Positions 40,504 through 49,258 of a stretch of DNA of 64,000 nucleotides are shown piece by piece. The notes beneath the pieces are model-generated. The model was not told the DNA's origin and searched no databases. It worked only from the letters and a program-made list of their open reading frames with translations. Made by a program: the position numbers and the translations under genes. Source of the DNA: Parabacteroides sp. AM08-6 (GTDB taxonomy: Bacteria > Bacteroidota > Bacteroidia > Bacteroidales > Tannerellaceae); assembly GCF_003473295.1 (NCBI RefSeq), contig NZ_QRMP01000016.1, forward strand, positions 13,339-77,338, in the 5' to 3' direction. Within the stretch, counting starts at the first letter, position 1. Every line of letters starts with the position of its first letter.

Positions 40504-41172
40504 ATGGAAGAAAAAGATACAATAAACGATTTGGCGCTTGTTCATCGACAACTGGCAATTCTAAAAGACTATTTTCCGGAATTGACGGAAACACAACAGA
40601 GTCAACTGGATGCGCTCTTTCCCTTGTATGCCGACTGGAATGCTAAAATCAACGTAATCTCCCGCAAAGACATAGACAACCTATATCTGCATCACGTATT
40701 ACACTCGCTTGGGATTATGAAGATGCTTCGGTTTAAGGAAGGTTCGACAGTTATGGACATCGGCACAGGAGGCGGATTTCCGGGCATTCCTTTGGCTATC
40801 TTGTTTCCTGAAGTACAATTCCACTTAGTCGACAGCATCGGGAAAAAGATAAAAGTCGGACAAGCTGTAGCCGAGGCCATCAGACTAAAAAACGTCAGCT
40901 TCCGCCATTGTCGTGCGGAAGAAGAAAAACAGCTTTTCGACTTCGTGGTAAGCCGCGCCGTCATGCCGCTTGCAGACCTTGTGAAAATTGCCCGCAAAAA
41001 CATAAAAAAAGAACAACAGAATGCACTTCCTAACGGTTTAATCTGTTTGAAGGGTGGAGAGCTACAGCATGAAATACTGCCGTTCCGCAATCAAGCTGTT
41101 AGTCTTAACCTGAGTGATTTTTTCAAAGAAGAATTTTTTCAAACTAAAAAAGTGGTGTACGTACCGTTATGA
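40504..41172 (+). CDS. rsmG: 16S rRNA (guanine-N7) methyltransferase RsmG
   Basis: A 222-residue SAM-dependent enzyme that methylates G527 (E. coli numbering) of 16S rRNA. It shows YADWNAKINVISRKDIDNLYLHHVLHS, the SAM-binding VMDIGTGGGFPGIPLAILFP, and DFVVSRAVMPLADLV. The length fits the family. Its end overlaps the MBL hydrolase start (ATGA), so the pair is translationally coupled. Confidence 0.95.
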   Translation: MEEKDTINDLALVHRQLAILKDYFPELTETQQSQLDALFPLYADWNAKINVISRKDIDNLYLHHVLHSLGIMKMLRFKEGSTVMDIGTGGGFPGIPLAILFPEVQFHLVDSIGKKIKVGQAVAEAIRLKNVSFRHCRAEEEKQLFDFVVSRAVMPLADLVKIARKNIKKEQQNALPNGLICLKGGELQHEILPFRNQAVSLNLSDFFKEEFFQTKKVVYVPL

Positions 41173-41807
41173 TTACAATTAAAGCATTCGAATTTAATTA
41201 TTTCCAGGAAAACACATTCCTGTTGTATGACGAGACAGGGGAAGCCGTTCTGATAGACTGCGGTTGTTGCCGCAAGGAAGAAGAAAAGGAGTTGAGTGAT
41301 TTTATCACAGCAAACAAGCTGACTCTGAAATACCTTCTTTGTACCCACCTGCATCTCGACCATATATTCGGGAATCCTTATATATATAAAAACTATGCTC
41401 TGAAGCCTTGGGCGCATAAACTGGATACTGAGAAATTGCCGTCACCCGGCGAACAGGCAAAACTGTTTGGTCTTCCCGGACGAATGGAGAATATTCCGGT
41501 CGGAAAATTTATCGTAGGCAACGAAATCATCAAATTCGGGGAATCCGAATTGCAGGTGATTACCGTTCCCGGACATTCGCCCGGCAGCGTGGCTTTCTAC
41601 TGTAAAAAAGACGGTTTCGTTATTGTTGGCGATGCCTTGTTTTCCGGTAGTATCGGACGCACGGACCTTTGGGGAGGAAATCAGGAAGTACTGATTGCCG
41701 CCATCAACGACAAACTGATGACATTGCCGGACGAAACAGTCGTTTATCCCGGCCATGGCCCCGAAACACGCATTATCGACGAAAAATTAAATAACCCCTA
41801 TTTATAA
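41169..41807 (+). CDS. Metallo-beta-lactamase-fold hydrolase (glyoxalase II-like)
   Basis: A 212-residue protein with the dinuclear metal motif THLHLDHIFGN, preceded by AVLIDCG, then VPGHSPGSVAFYC, VIVGDALFSGSIGRTDL, and VVYPGHGPETRI. This is the short glyoxalase-II-like type without the C-terminal helical domain, so the exact thioester or other substrate is unknown. It is coupled to rsmG and followed by gcvP after 11 bp. Confidence 0.9.
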   Translation: MITIKAFEFNYFQENTFLLYDETGEAVLIDCGCCRKEEEKELSDFITANKLTLKYLLCTHLHLDHIFGNPYIYKNYALKPWAHKLDTEKLPSPGEQAKLFGLPGRMENIPVGKFIVGNEIIKFGESELQVITVPGHSPGSVAFYCKKDGFVIVGDALFSGSIGRTDLWGGNQEVLIAAINDKLMTLPDETVVYPGHGPETRIIDEKLNNPYL

Positions 41808-41818
41808 ACTTCACTACT

Positions 41819-44671
41819 ATGGACACAAATAAATTTGTAAATCGCCACGTAGGTATCTCAACAAAAGACATTCCATCCATGCTGCAAGCTATCGGTGTGA
41901 AGTCGGTTGACGAATTAATCGAACAGACAATCCCGGCCAATATCCGCCTAAAGGAGCCGTTGAACCTTCCCGAGCCAATGACTGAACGCGAATTTGCCGA
42001 ACACATTGCCGAGCTGGCTTCCAAGAATGAAGTATTCACTTCCTACATCGGCATGGGCTGGTACGACACCGTTTGTCCCGCTCCCATCCAGCGAAACGTA
42101 TTCGAGAACCCGGTATGGTACACCTCTTATACCCCGTATCAGGCAGAGGTTTCACAGGGTCGTCTGGAAGCCTTGCTGAATTTCCAGACAGTTGTCTGCG
42201 AACTGAGCGGACTGCCACTGGCCAACTGCTCATTGCTGGATGAAGCAACTGCCGCAGCCGAAGCCGCCACGATGTTCCACGGAAGCCGCAGCCGTGCACA
42301 GGTGAAGGCAGGAGCCGACACCTTGTTTGTCGACGAAAACGTGTTTGCTTCCACACTGGCAGTTATCCAAACCCGCATGATTCCGCAAGGCATCCGGGTT
42401 GTGACGGGCAATTACAAGACATTCCAATTCACCCCGGAAGTATTCGGCGCTATTGTTCAATACCCGAATGCAGACGGTTCGATTGAAGACTATAAAGAAT
42501 TTATCGCACGTGCCAATGCGAACGAAACACGCGTTGCCGTTGCCGCCGACCTGATGAGCCTCGTCCTGTTGACACCTCCGGGCGAATGGGGCGCCGACGT
42601 TGTATTCGGAAGCAGCCAGCGCTTCGGTATCCCGATGTTCTACGGAGGCCCGTCCGCCGCTTATTTTGCCACGAAAGACGAATACAAACGCGCTATCCCG
42701 GGACGTATCATCGGTATTTCGAAAGACGCCTACGGCCATGCCGCCTTCCGTCTGGCCCTCCAGACACGCGAGCAGCACATCAAACGCGAAAAAGCGACTT
42801 CCAATATCTGTACCGCCCAGGCATTGCTCGCCACGATGGCCGGCTTTTATGCCGTTTACCACGGAGCCGAAGGACTGAAAAACATCGCAGGCCGCATCCA
42901 CGCCTCTGCCGGTTTCTTGGCCGCCGAACTGGAAAAACTGGGATATAAGCAATTGAACAAGGATTATTTCGACACATTGAAAATCGAATTGCCTGAAAAC
43001 GTCTCCATCAACGCCTTGCGCGAAATCGCCCTGGAATGCAAAGTCAACCTCCGTTATTTCGAAAGCGGACATGTCGGCATCAGCGTGGACGAGACAACCC
43101 TGCCGACCGACATAGGCGTCTTGCTGTACATCTTCGCCGGTGCAGCCGGAAAAGATTATATGCTGAAAGAAGCCGTTCCCGAAAAGACCTATTTCGACCC
43201 GAAATTCGCCCGCACATCCGATTTTCTTCAAGAAGAAGTCTTCCAAAAATATCATACGGAAACCGAACTGATGCGCTACATCACCCGCTTGGGACGTAAA
43301 GACGTCTCACTAGCACAATCCATGATTTCGCTCGGTTCGTGCACCATGAAGCTGAATGCAGCCTCGGAAATGCTTCCGCTCAGCCGCCCGGAATTCCAGA
43401 ACATCCATCCATACGCCCCCGAAGAACAAGTGGAAGGCTACAAGGAACTGATTGAGAACCTCTGCAGCTACCTGGCCGAAATCACCGGTTTCAAAGGCGT
43501 CACGCTGCAACCCAACTCAGGAGCTGCCGGCGAATATACCGGTCTACGTGTCATCCGCGCCTATCTGGAAAGCATCGGACAGGGACATCGCAACATCGTC
43601 CTCCTCCCCGCTTCCGCCCACGGGACAAATCCCGCCAGCGCCATCCAGTGCGGTTATCAGACCGTCACCGTCAAATGCGACGAAAACGGCAACATCGACC
43701 TCGAGGATTTCCGTGCAAAAGCGGAAGCCAACAAGGACAACCTGGCTGCCAGCATGATTACATATCCGTCCACCCACGGTATCTTCGAAGTGGACATCAA
43801 AGAAATGTGCGACATCGTTCACGCTTGCGGCGGACAACTCTATATGGACGGAGCCAACATGAACGCCCAGGTAGGCCTGACCAATCCGGGTACAATCGGT
43901 GCCGACGTCTGCCACCTCAACCTGCATAAGACATTTGCCTCGCCTCACGGCGGCGGCGGTCCCGGCGTAGGTCCGATTTGCGTGGCCGGGCACCTGATTC
44001 CCTTCCTGCCCTCCCATCCGGTATTATGGGGAAATAGCTTGAATACGGTTTCCGCCGCACCTTACGGCAGTGCCGGTATCCTGCCGATTACATACGCCTA
44101 CATCCGCATGCTGGGAAGCGAAGGACTGGAAACTGTGACCAAGACAGCTATCCTCAACGCCAACTACCTGGCCGCCCGCCTGAAAGACACCTACGGTATC
44201 GTCTACACCGGCGCAACCGGCCGCGTAGGGCACGAACTCATCCTCGAATGCCGCACCGTGAAAGAACGCTCCGGCATAGATGAAGGCGACATAGCCAAAC
44301 GTCTGATGGATTTCGGCTACCATGCCCCGACGCTCTCCTTCCCCGTCCACGGGACACTGATGGTAGAGCCGACCGAAAGCGAAAGCCTGGCCGAACTGGA
44401 CCGCTTCGCCGAAGTCATGCAGTGCATCTACAACGAAATCCGTGAAGTGGAAGAAGGAAAAGCCGACAAAACGGACAACGTCCTGAAAAACGCGCCTCAT
44501 CCCGAATACGAAGTGACTGCCGATGAATGGAAGCACTCTTATCCGCGCAGCAAAGCCGCCTTCCCGCTGGAATGGCTGCACGACAGCAAATTCTGGATTA
44601 ACGTAGCCCGCGTAGACAACGCTTACGGCGACCGCAACTTAATCCCGACCCTCTGCGCCTGCGAAATTTAA
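41819..44671 (+). CDS. gcvP: Glycine dehydrogenase (aminomethyl-transferring), P protein
   Basis: A 950-residue PLP enzyme that decarboxylates glycine and passes the aminomethyl group to lipoyl-GcvH. Both halves of the fused P protein are present: an N-terminal pseudo-half (FVNRHVGISTKDIPSMLQAIG, YTPYQAEVSQGRLEALLNFQT) and a C-terminal catalytic half with Lys704 in LNLHKTFASPHGGGGPGVGP. The gene is GC-richer than its neighbours, which creates long antisense open frames. No gcvT or gcvH gene is in the window. Confidence 0.97.
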   Translation: MDTNKFVNRHVGISTKDIPSMLQAIGVKSVDELIEQTIPANIRLKEPLNLPEPMTEREFAEHIAELASKNEVFTSYIGMGWYDTVCPAPIQRNVFENPVWYTSYTPYQAEVSQGRLEALLNFQTVVCELSGLPLANCSLLDEATAAAEAATMFHGSRSRAQVKAGADTLFVDENVFASTLAVIQTRMIPQGIRVVTGNYKTFQFTPEVFGAIVQYPNADGSIEDYKEFIARANANETRVAVAADLMSLVLLTPPGEWGADVVFGSSQRFGIPMFYGGPSAAYFATKDEYKRAIPGRIIGISKDAYGHAAFRLALQTREQHIKREKATSNICTAQALLATMAGFYAVYHGAEGLKNIAGRIHASAGFLAAELEKLGYKQLNKDYFDTLKIELPENVSINALREIALECKVNLRYFESGHVGISVDETTLPTDIGVLLYIFAGAAGKDYMLKEAVPEKTYFDPKFARTSDFLQEEVFQKYHTETELMRYITRLGRKDVSLAQSMISLGSCTMKLNAASEMLPLSRPEFQNIHPYAPEEQVEGYKELIENLCSYLAEITGFKGVTLQPNSGAAGEYTGLRVIRAYLESIGQGHRNIVLLPASAHGTNPASAIQCGYQTVTVKCDENGNIDLEDFRAKAEANKDNLAASMITYPSTHGIFEVDIKEMCDIVHACGGQLYMDGANMNAQVGLTNPGTIGADVCHLNLHKTFASPHGGGGPGVGPICVAGHLIPFLPSHPVLWGNSLNTVSAAPYGSAGILPITYAYIRMLGSEGLETVTKTAILNANYLAARLKDTYGIVYTGATGRVGHELILECRTVKERSGIDEGDIAKRLMDFGYHAPTLSFPVHGTLMVEPTESESLAELDRFAEVMQCIYNEIREVEEGKADKTDNVLKNAPHPEYEVTADEWKHSYPRSKAAFPLEWLHDSKFWINVARVDNAYGDRNLIPTLCACEI

Positions 44672-44690
44672 TATTTCCGGCCGGAAATAT
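44671..44690. repeat. Perfect 20-bp palindrome at the gcvP stop
   Basis: atatttccggccggaaatat is a perfect 20-bp palindrome without loop, touching the last base of the gcvP stop codon. No T-run follows, so a protein-binding site is as likely as a terminator. Confidence 0.6.
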
Positions 44691-44713
44691 ACTTAGGAAA
44701 GGGTAAATCCATC

Positions 44714-44880
44714 CGTAGATTAGACCTCGCTAACTTCGAGGTCTAATCTACGATAAAAGATTTGACCCGGACAAGAGCGAGGTCTAAACCACGGTCAAGG
44801 ATTAGACCCGCTCAAGTTCGAGGTCTAATCAAAGGCCTAAGATTTGACCCCGAAGTCAGCGAGGTCTAATCCAAGAAAAC
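44714..44880. repeat. Four tandem imperfect palindromes
   Basis: Unit 1 (44714-44752) is a perfect 16-bp inverted repeat, cgtagattagacctcg and its complement around a 7-base loop. Three further units, centred near 44775, 44816 and 44854, carry variants gattTgaccc or gattagacccg paired with cgaggtctaaTcc. The period is about 37-42 bp. They fill the gap between gcvP and the HTH gene, and may form RNA hairpins in its leader or act as binding sites. Confidence 0.8.
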
Positions 44881-44904
44881 ATCAACCTCCAAATCCAATC
44901 ATTT

Positions 44905-45384
44905 ATGGAAGAAAAATACAAACAAATCATTCCCGAAGACGTTTTCATCACCACTGCCGACCGGAAACCCACCGAAGAAGAACGTTGGCTGGGCGTCACC
45001 GACGATTTCAACGGGAACCGGCCTACGGGCAACAACTTCGTCGACCTTTTCGCCTATCTTATCCGGAAATACGGACGCAAGGACACCTGCTTTTACGCCC
45101 GCATCATGGGTGTGAAAACCGAAGACCTGAACATGGCCATCCGCGCCATGAGCGGAATATCGGGCTGGGAATGGCGCAATCGCTATCTCCTGCTCGAAGC
45201 CAAAGAATTACTGGAAGAATCAAATATGCAAATCAACGACATATCCGCGAAACTGGGATTTTCCCAGCCCTCCGTTTTCACCAAATTCTTCCAGGCAAAC
45301 ACCCATTCGCAGCCCTGGGAATGGCGCATCAACAAAAAGGAGCCGGGCAAAAACTGGAAAAAGACATATCACTGGGGAGAATGA
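44905..45384 (+). CDS. Small AraC-type helix-turn-helix protein
   Basis: A 159-residue protein. The N-terminal half has no recognised domain (MEEKYKQIIPEDVFITTADRKPTEEERWLGV). The C-terminal half shows an AraC-like double helix-turn-helix: RNRYLLLEAKELLEESNMQINDISAKLGFSQPSVFTKFFQANTHSQPWEWR. There is no sensor domain of usual size, so it may respond to nothing but its own level or a partner. It follows four tandem palindromes that could be its own operators (inference). The etf operon follows after 148 bp with its own promoter. Confidence 0.82.
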   Translation: MEEKYKQIIPEDVFITTADRKPTEEERWLGVTDDFNGNRPTGNNFVDLFAYLIRKYGRKDTCFYARIMGVKTEDLNMAIRAMSGISGWEWRNRYLLLEAKELLEESNMQINDISAKLGFSQPSVFTKFFQANTHSQPWEWRINKKEPGKNWKKTYHWGE

Positions 45385-45437
45385 CAGCTCACAATGCTCA
45401 AAAGGCAATCAAGTGTGCAATTTCCCCTCTAAAGTTC

Positions 45438-45467
45438 TTTGATTTAAAGAATGTTTGATTATTTTTG
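45438..45467 (+). promoter_or_regulatory. Promoter of the etfB-etfA-acyl-CoA dehydrogenase operon
   Basis: TTTG (45438-45441) is followed after 18 bases by TATTTTTG (45460-45467), a good Bacteroidetes promoter. It lies 65 bp before the etfB start. Confidence 0.7.
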
Positions 45468-45532
45468 CAAGCTGGAAATCAGAAAACAAATCGATTAAAC
45501 TGCTAAATATAGCAATCTAACAGTCCTATAAT

Positions 45533-46417
45533 ATGAGTTTAAAAATTATTGTATTAGCGAAACAGGTTCCGGACACGCGTAATGTGGGAAAGGATGCGAT
45601 GAAAGAAGACGGAACAATCAACCGTGCCGCCCTCCCCGCCATCTTTAACCCGGAAGACCTGAATGCATTGGAACAGGCACTGCGCCTGAAAGATGCCTAC
45701 CCCGGAACTACAGTTACGCTGTTGACGATGGGCCCGGGACGCGCCGCCGAAATCATCCGTGAAGGTCTATACCGCGGAGCCGACGGCGGCTATCTGTTGA
45801 CCGACCGCGCCTTCGCCGGAGCCGACACGCTGGCAACCTCTTACGCGCTTGCCACGGCCATCAAGAAAATAAAAGATTACGACATCATCATCGGCGGACG
45901 CCAAGCCATTGACGGCGATACCGCCCAAGTAGGCCCGCAGGTTGCCGAGAAACTGGGATTGACGCAAATCACATACGCGGAAGAAATCCTGAACGTCGAC
46001 GAAAAGACACGCCGCATCACGGTGAAACGCCACATCGACGGCGGTGTCGAAACCGTAGAAGGCCCGCTGCCTATCGTAATCACCGTAAACGGCTCGGCCG
46101 CCCCTTGCCGTCCACGCAATGCCAAATTGGTGCAAAAGTATAAACGCGCACTCGGAGCGCAGGAAAAAGCCGCCCTCGGCGACGCCCTCACGCACACCGA
46201 AATGTACGAAAGCCGCCCTTACCTGAACATCACGGAATGGAGCGTTGCCGATGTAAACGGCGATACCGCTCAATGCGGCCTGTCCGGTTCACCGACAAAG
46301 GTGAAAACAATTCAGAACATCGTATTCCAGGCAAAGGAAAGCAAAACGCTGACCAGCTCGGATAAAGATATAGAAGACATGATTGTTGAACTGTTAGCCA
46401 ATCATACAATTGGCTAA
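45533..46417 (+). CDS. etfB: Electron transfer flavoprotein beta subunit
   Basis: A 294-residue protein with the EtfB pattern: IIVLAKQVPDTR, PAIFNPEDLNALEQALRLKD, TLLTMGPGRAAEIIREGLYRGADGGYLLTD, DIIIGGRQAIDGDTAQVGPQVAEKLG, and the signature VKRHIDGGVETVEGPLPIVI. It binds AMP or FAD and forms a heterodimer with EtfA. It is followed by etfA 13 bp downstream and an acyl-CoA dehydrogenase gene, so it carries electrons from that enzyme or forms part of an electron-bifurcating complex. It should be cytoplasmic. Confidence 0.95.
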   Translation: MSLKIIVLAKQVPDTRNVGKDAMKEDGTINRAALPAIFNPEDLNALEQALRLKDAYPGTTVTLLTMGPGRAAEIIREGLYRGADGGYLLTDRAFAGADTLATSYALATAIKKIKDYDIIIGGRQAIDGDTAQVGPQVAEKLGLTQITYAEEILNVDEKTRRITVKRHIDGGVETVEGPLPIVITVNGSAAPCRPRNAKLVQKYKRALGAQEKAALGDALTHTEMYESRPYLNITEWSVADVNGDTAQCGLSGSPTKVKTIQNIVFQAKESKTLTSSDKDIEDMIVELLANHTIG

Positions 46418-46430
46418 GGAGACAAAAGAT

Positions 46431-47450
46431 ATGAACAACGTATACGTATATTGCGAACTTGAAGGTACGACAGTTGCCGATGTAAGTCTCGAACTTCTGA
46501 CCAAAGGCCGGAAGTTAGCCAATCAGCTGGGTTGCCAGCTCGAAGCCGTTGCAGCCGGAACCGGCCTGAACGGGGTGGAAAAACAAATAATCCCTTACGG
46601 CGTCGACAAAGTACATCTATTCGATGCACCGGGACTGTTCCCCTACACTTCACTGCCCCACTCGTCTATCCTTATCAATCTTTTCAAGGAAGAAAAACCG
46701 CAGATTTGCCTGATGGGAGCAACCGTTATCGGCCGTGACCTCGGCCCACGCGTATCTTCCGCCCTGACCAGCGGTCTGACAGCCGATTGTACTTCATTGG
46801 AAATCGGTTCGCACGAAGATAAAAAAGCCGGCAAGACGTTCGAAAACCTGCTGTACCAAATCCGTCCCGCTTTCGGTGGAAACATTGTGGCTACCATCAT
46901 CAACCCGGAACATCGCCCTCAGATGGCGACTGTCCGCGAAGGTGTGATGAAAAAAGAAATCCTGGACGAGAACTATAAAGGCGAAGTGGTGAACCACAAT
47001 GTCGCCCAATATGTTCCACAGACAGACTATGTGATAAACGTCATCGACCGCCATGTGGAAAAAGCGCAACACAACCTGAAAGGTGCTCCAATCGTAGTGG
47101 CAGGCGGTTATGGCGTAGGTTCCAAAGAAAACTTCAACCTGCTATTCGATCTGGCAAAAGAACTTCATGCCGAAGTGGGTGCCAGCCGCGCAGCAGTGGA
47201 TGCCGGTTTTTGCGACCACGACCGTCAGATAGGCCAGACCGGTCTTACGGTTCGTCCGAAACTCTATATCGCATGCGGTATCTCCGGACAAATCCAACAC
47301 ATTGCCGGCATGCAGGATGCAGGTATCATCATCTCTATCAACAATGACGAGAATGCACCAATCAACACCATCGCCGACTACGTCATCAACGGCTCCGTCG
47401 AAGAAGTGCTTCCAAAGATGATTAAGTATTACAAACAAAACACGAAGTAA
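46431..47450 (+). CDS. etfA: Electron transfer flavoprotein alpha subunit
   Basis: A 340-residue protein. ATG 46431 is chosen because TAAGGAG lies 8 bp upstream and the fold begins MNNVYVYCELEGTTV; a TTG overlapping the etfB end is less likely. The N-terminal domain contains ICLMGATVIGRDLGPRVSSALTSGLTADCTSLE, and the FAD-binding C-terminal domain contains GYGVGSKENF, GASRAAVDAGF, RQIGQTGLTVRPKLYIACGISGQIQH and NNDENAPINTIADYVINGSVEEVLP. It pairs with EtfB. Confidence 0.95.
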   Translation: MNNVYVYCELEGTTVADVSLELLTKGRKLANQLGCQLEAVAAGTGLNGVEKQIIPYGVDKVHLFDAPGLFPYTSLPHSSILINLFKEEKPQICLMGATVIGRDLGPRVSSALTSGLTADCTSLEIGSHEDKKAGKTFENLLYQIRPAFGGNIVATIINPEHRPQMATVREGVMKKEILDENYKGEVVNHNVAQYVPQTDYVINVIDRHVEKAQHNLKGAPIVVAGGYGVGSKENFNLLFDLAKELHAEVGASRAAVDAGFCDHDRQIGQTGLTVRPKLYIACGISGQIQHIAGMQDAGIIISINNDENAPINTIADYVINGSVEEVLPKMIKYYKQNTK

Positions 47451-47454
47451 GAGT

Positions 47455-49158
47455 ATGGCTAATTTTTATTTAGATAATCCCAGCATGAAGCACCATCTTC
47501 ATCACCCGTTGATGAAGCGCATCGTGGAACTGAAGGAACGTGACTTTGCCGACAAGGATAAGTATGACTATGCTCCTCAGGATTTCGAGGATGCAATGGA
47601 CAGTTACGAAAAAGTACTGGAAATAGTCGGCGAAATCTGCGGTGAAATCATCGCACCCAATGCCGAAGATGTCGACCACGAAGGACCGTCTGTTGCCAAC
47701 GGACGTGTCACATACGCAAAAGGTACACAGGAAAATCTGGATGCCGTACGGAAAGCCGGGTTGATGGGTATCGCAATGCCCCGGCGGTACAACGGGCTGA
47801 ATTTCCCGATTGTCCCTTATATCATGGCTGCCGACTTGGTATCGCGTGCCGATGCAGGTTTCGAAAACCTATGGGGCTTGCAGGATTGTGCCGAGACTTT
47901 ATATGAGTTCGGTAACGATGACCAGCGTGAACGCTACATTCCGCGCGTTTGCAACGGCGAAACCATGTCGATGGACCTGACAGAGCCGGATGCCGGCTCC
48001 GACCTCCAATCGGTCATGCTGAAAGCTACTTACAGCGAAAAGGACAACTGCTGGTACTTGAACGGTGTAAAACGTTTCATTACAAACGGTGACGCGGACA
48101 TTCACCTCGTACTGGCCCGTTCGGAAGAGGGAACAAAAGACGGCCGCGGCCTTTCCATGTTTATCTACGACAAACGTAACGGAGGCGTGAACGTACGCCG
48201 CATCGAGAATAAGATGGGTATCAAAGGTTCTCCGACCTGCGAGTTAGTATTCAAGAATGCGAAAGCTGAACTTTGCGGAGACCGTAAATTAGGCCTTATC
48301 AAATACGTAATGGCCCTGATGAACGGTGCCCGCCTGGGTATCATGGCACAGGCTGTAGGTCTGAGTGAAGCCGCTTACCGCGAAGGTTACGCCTATGCTA
48401 CGGAACGTAAGCAGTTTGGTAAAGCGATTATCGAATTCCCGGCTATCTACGAAATGGTATCCCTGATGCGTGCAAAAGCAGACGCTTCCCGCTCCATGTT
48501 GTACGAAACAGCCCGCTTCGTCGATGTATACAAGGCATTGGACGACATCTCCAAAGAGCGCAAGCTGACTCCCGAAGAACGGACCGAAATGAAAAAGTAC
48601 AGCAAGCTGGCAGACGCTTTCACTCCGATGGGTAAAGGGATGACTACGGAATATGCCAATCAGAATGCTTACGATGCCATTCAGATACACGGAGGTTCCG
48701 GTTTCATGAAAGACTATGCCTGCGAACGCCTGTACCGCGACGCCCGTATCACGAATATCTACGAAGGAACGACTCAGTTGCAGGTAGTAGCAGCTATCCG
48801 CCACGTCACCACCGGCACTTACCTGAATCAAATCCGCGAATACGAAGCTATCGAATACAAACCGGAATTGGCAGGCTTGCAAAACAAGTTGAAAGCAATG
48901 ACGGACAAGTACGAAAAGCTGGTAGCTATGGTTACGGAAACGAAAGACAACGAATATATCGATTTCCAAGCCCGCCGCATGGTAGAGGCTGCCGCTCATT
49001 GCGTATTAGGTTATCTGTTGCTTCAGGATGCTAACAAAGACGATAGTTTCCGCCGCTCTGCCGAAGTGTATGTGAATTACGGCCAGGCTGAAGTGGAGAA
49101 AATCAGCTCGTTCATCAGCAACTTCAACCGCGAAGATTTGACTTATTACAGACAATAA
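47455..49158 (+). CDS. Acyl-CoA dehydrogenase family protein
   Basis: A 567-residue flavoenzyme, longer than the usual 380-residue form because of an extended N-terminus and a C-terminal helical domain (about 450-567). The ACAD signature is clear: MSMDLTEPDAGSDLQSV, WYLNGVKRFITNGDADIH, ATERKQFGKAIIEFPAIYEM, IQIHGGSGFMKDYACERLYRDARITNIYEGTT, in which Glu of YEGTT is the usual catalytic base. It lies 4 bp after etfA and ends at a terminator. Together with the ETF it may oxidise an acyl-CoA or reduce an enoyl-CoA; the substrate is not readable. Confidence 0.93.
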   Translation: MANFYLDNPSMKHHLHHPLMKRIVELKERDFADKDKYDYAPQDFEDAMDSYEKVLEIVGEICGEIIAPNAEDVDHEGPSVANGRVTYAKGTQENLDAVRKAGLMGIAMPRRYNGLNFPIVPYIMAADLVSRADAGFENLWGLQDCAETLYEFGNDDQRERYIPRVCNGETMSMDLTEPDAGSDLQSVMLKATYSEKDNCWYLNGVKRFITNGDADIHLVLARSEEGTKDGRGLSMFIYDKRNGGVNVRRIENKMGIKGSPTCELVFKNAKAELCGDRKLGLIKYVMALMNGARLGIMAQAVGLSEAAYREGYAYATERKQFGKAIIEFPAIYEMVSLMRAKADASRSMLYETARFVDVYKALDDISKERKLTPEERTEMKKYSKLADAFTPMGKGMTTEYANQNAYDAIQIHGGSGFMKDYACERLYRDARITNIYEGTTQLQVVAAIRHVTTGTYLNQIREYEAIEYKPELAGLQNKLKAMTDKYEKLVAMVTETKDNEYIDFQARRMVEAAAHCVLGYLLLQDANKDDSFRRSAEVYVNYGQAEVEKISSFISNFNREDLTYYRQ

Positions 49159-49172
49159 CAAAATATCCGGAT

Positions 49173-49210
49173 AAGAAGGGGCTGCCGCAAAAGCAGTCCC
49201 TTCTTTTGTG
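49173..49210 (+). terminator. Terminator of the etf operon
   Basis: aagaaggggctgc (49173-49185) pairs with gcagtcccttctt (49193-49205), with one wobble position and a T-rich tail (ttgtgtttt). Confidence 0.85.
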
Positions 49211-49258
49211 TTTTAAATTCTCCGAAGCAGAATGCTTCTTTTTCTAATTCTTTACCAA

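Noticed and set aside
42230..43255. 341-codon leftward open frame opposite gcvP
   Set aside because: It mirrors the GC-rich gcvP frame and shows no domain; such shadows are common in GC-rich genes.
44714..44880. Possible small CRISPR array
   Set aside because: The repeats are palindromes adjacent to each other with no spacers of uniform length.
44844..45458. Rightward frame of 204 codons overlapping the HTH gene
   Set aside because: It covers the same region as the clear AraC-type HTH gene in another frame and its residues are Arg/His/Pro-rich like a frame shadow.
46410..46430. TTG start for etfA within the end of etfB
   Set aside because: A good ribosome binding site and ATG at 46431 fit the EtfA N-terminus better.
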